DNA from: Ignavibacteriota bacterium
GTDB lineage: Bacteria > Bacteroidota > Ignavibacteria > Palsa-1295
Length of the DNA stretch: 64,000 bases
Direction of reading: 5' to 3'
Assembly: GCA_003151825.1 (NCBI GenBank)
Contig: PLYO01000013.1
Location: 33,161 to 97,160, forward strand
Shown here: positions 63,116 through 64,000 of the stretch, one piece after another
Position numbering within the stretch: position 1 is the stretch's first letter
Layout of the letters: each line of letters opens with the position of its first letter
The notes under the pieces: generated by a model
The model's database searches: none
What the model was told of the DNA's origin: nothing
Seen by the model: the letters and a program-made list of their open reading frames with translations, nothing else
Made by a program: the position numbers and the translations under genes

Positions 63116-64000
63116 CATCTTCATCTCCTACTCCCGCAAAGATTCCGCGCACGCCATCGAGCTTGCGGAGCGGCTGCGTGCGGACGGTCAATCGGTGTGG
63201 ATCGATCAGCATGGTATCGTTGGAGCCGAGAAATGGGCAACGGAGATCGTCGAGGGTATTCGCGAATGCGCCACATTCATTTTGCTAATATCGCCGAATA
63301 GTATCGAGTCGGAAAACGTATTGCGGGAATTATCGCTGGCCTCTGAAAAACGGAAGCGCGTTTTGCCTGTCGATATCGAGCCAACCGTACTTCCATCTTC
63401 TTTCGAATATCCACTTGCCGGATTGCAGCGTGTGCCGTTCGCGGATTTCGATCGCATCGTTCATGCCCACAAACATGGTGTCGAGAAGGTTATCCATAAG
63501 GACGAACGCAAGAGCCTGATGATCCTTCCCTTCGAAGACCTTTCACCTACCGGTGACAACGCGTGGTTTTCCGATGGGATTGTGAACGAGATGATCTCGT
63601 CGCTCTCGGTTGTCAAGGCGCTGCGCGTGGCCGACCAACAGGCGACGAAGGATTTCAAACGCTATAAGGGAACGCTTCCGGACTATGCCCGCGAAATGAG
63701 AATCCGATACTTCGTACAGGGCGACGTTCGTAAATTCGGCGATCAGATCAAGATAAGTTCTCGTCTCCTCGACATCGAAACTGGCGACCACCTCTGGCAG
63801 GACTCGATGAAAGGCACGATGAACGACATCTTCGAAATTCAGGAGGCTGTGGCGCTGAAAGTTGTCGAAGGACTGAAAGTACACTTGGCCTCGGACGAAA
63901 AGAAAAAGCTCGCCGAGCGCGGCACCGAAAATGCCGAGGCGTATGAATTACGGCTCAAAGCGAACGAGTATTTTGACCGCCAGAGCAAAGCAGGCTTTCA
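63108..64000 (+). CDS. TIR / TolB-like / TPR protein, copy 2 (3' end outside window)
   Basis: At least 297 residues, cut by the window end. TIR domain (PDIFISYSRKDSAHAIELAE, VWIDQHGIVGAEKWATEI with E46 in the same place), then the TolB-like domain (SLMILPFEDLSPTGDNAWFS, YFVQGDVRKFGDQIKISSRL identical to copy 1 over 20 residues) and the start of the TPR region (NAEAYELRLKANEYFDRQ). The TIR domains differ more than the TolB-like domains, so the sensors may have diverged or the middle part may have been homogenised. The ATG overlaps the previous stop by eight bases (ATGCCTGA), so the two are cotranslated. Confidence 0.85.
   Translation, partial: MPDIFISYSRKDSAHAIELAERLRADGQSVWIDQHGIVGAEKWATEIVEGIRECATFILLISPNSIESENVLRELSLASEKRKRVLPVDIEPTVLPSSFEYPLAGLQRVPFADFDRIVHAHKHGVEKVIHKDERKSLMILPFEDLSPTGDNAWFSDGIVNEMISSLSVVKALRVADQQATKDFKRYKGTLPDYAREMRIRYFVQGDVRKFGDQIKISSRLLDIETGDHLWQDSMKGTMNDIFEIQEAVALKVVEGLKVHLASDEKKKLAERGTENAEAYELRLKANEYFDRQSKAGF

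Overview
The window looks like a chromosome segment from a Gram-negative member of the Bacteroidota/Chlorobiota (FCB) group, possibly an Ignavibacteria- or Kapabacteria-like lineage. The reasons are several exported proteins with a C-terminal type IX secretion (Por) sorting domain, outer-membrane barrel proteins, candidate promoters with the Bacteroidota -7 box TAnnTTTG, and few clear Shine-Dalgarno sequences. The lineage is an inference from gene content; no rRNA is present and no tRNA was recognised.

Layout. 1-5.9 kb: truncated SulP transporter, queG, two secreted T9SS cargo genes. 6.0-9.1 kb: nuoA-B-C-D followed by a Rieske protein, one operon on the minus strand. 9.4-18.8 kb: cyclophilin, lipoproteins, a nuclease-methyltransferase gene that abuts the 3' remnant of a T9SS gene, an MFS exporter, and a ZIP/unknown/PlsC operon. 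18.8-24.4 kb: a RAYT transposase gene between two REP-like palindromes, aldehyde dehydrogenase, acyl-CoA dehydrogenase, three exported/barrel proteins. 24.4-28.5 kb: lemA plus a TPM-domain gene split by a palindrome-flanked DUF559 endonuclease cassette, then a small accessory island (DUF2971, HNH-recombinase, RHH protein). 28.5-41 kb: an exported fibre-like protein, UDP-glucuronate decarboxylase, Fic, UDP-glucose dehydrogenase, yidC, a His-rich membrane protein and a large type IIG restriction-modification protein. 41-50.5 kb: T9SS cargo and two paralogous YadA-like surface proteins. 50.5-61 kb: an ETF:quinone oxidoreductase-like Fe-S protein, then an origin-type housekeeping cluster rpmH-rnpA-...-yidD-...-mnmE-mnmG with two parS-like sites, and murQ. 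61.4-64 kb: tandem TIR/TolB-like/TPR genes, the second cut by the window end.

Functional links. The acyl-CoA dehydrogenase (21.2 kb), the EMO-like Fe-S protein (50.5 kb) and complex I subunits would together pass beta-oxidation and NADH electrons to the quinone pool. UDP-glucose dehydrogenase and UDP-glucuronate decarboxylase are consecutive steps from UDP-glucose to UDP-xylose, though a Fic gene separates them. rpmH, rnpA, yidD, mnmE and mnmG are classic near-origin genes; yidC lies 17 kb away.

The most unusual aspect is the density of small repeats that touch coding sequence. (1) Degenerate tandem repeats with a 7-base period lie directly upstream of many start codons and in three genes encode most of the signal peptide. 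(2) A family of GC-rich palindromes is inserted in frame in mnmE and in the UDP-glucuronate decarboxylase gene, and the same palindromes bracket a DUF559 endonuclease gene. (3) A RAYT gene is flanked by palindromes whose arms differ only by compensatory changes. Several other palindromic repeat families fill intergenic gaps.
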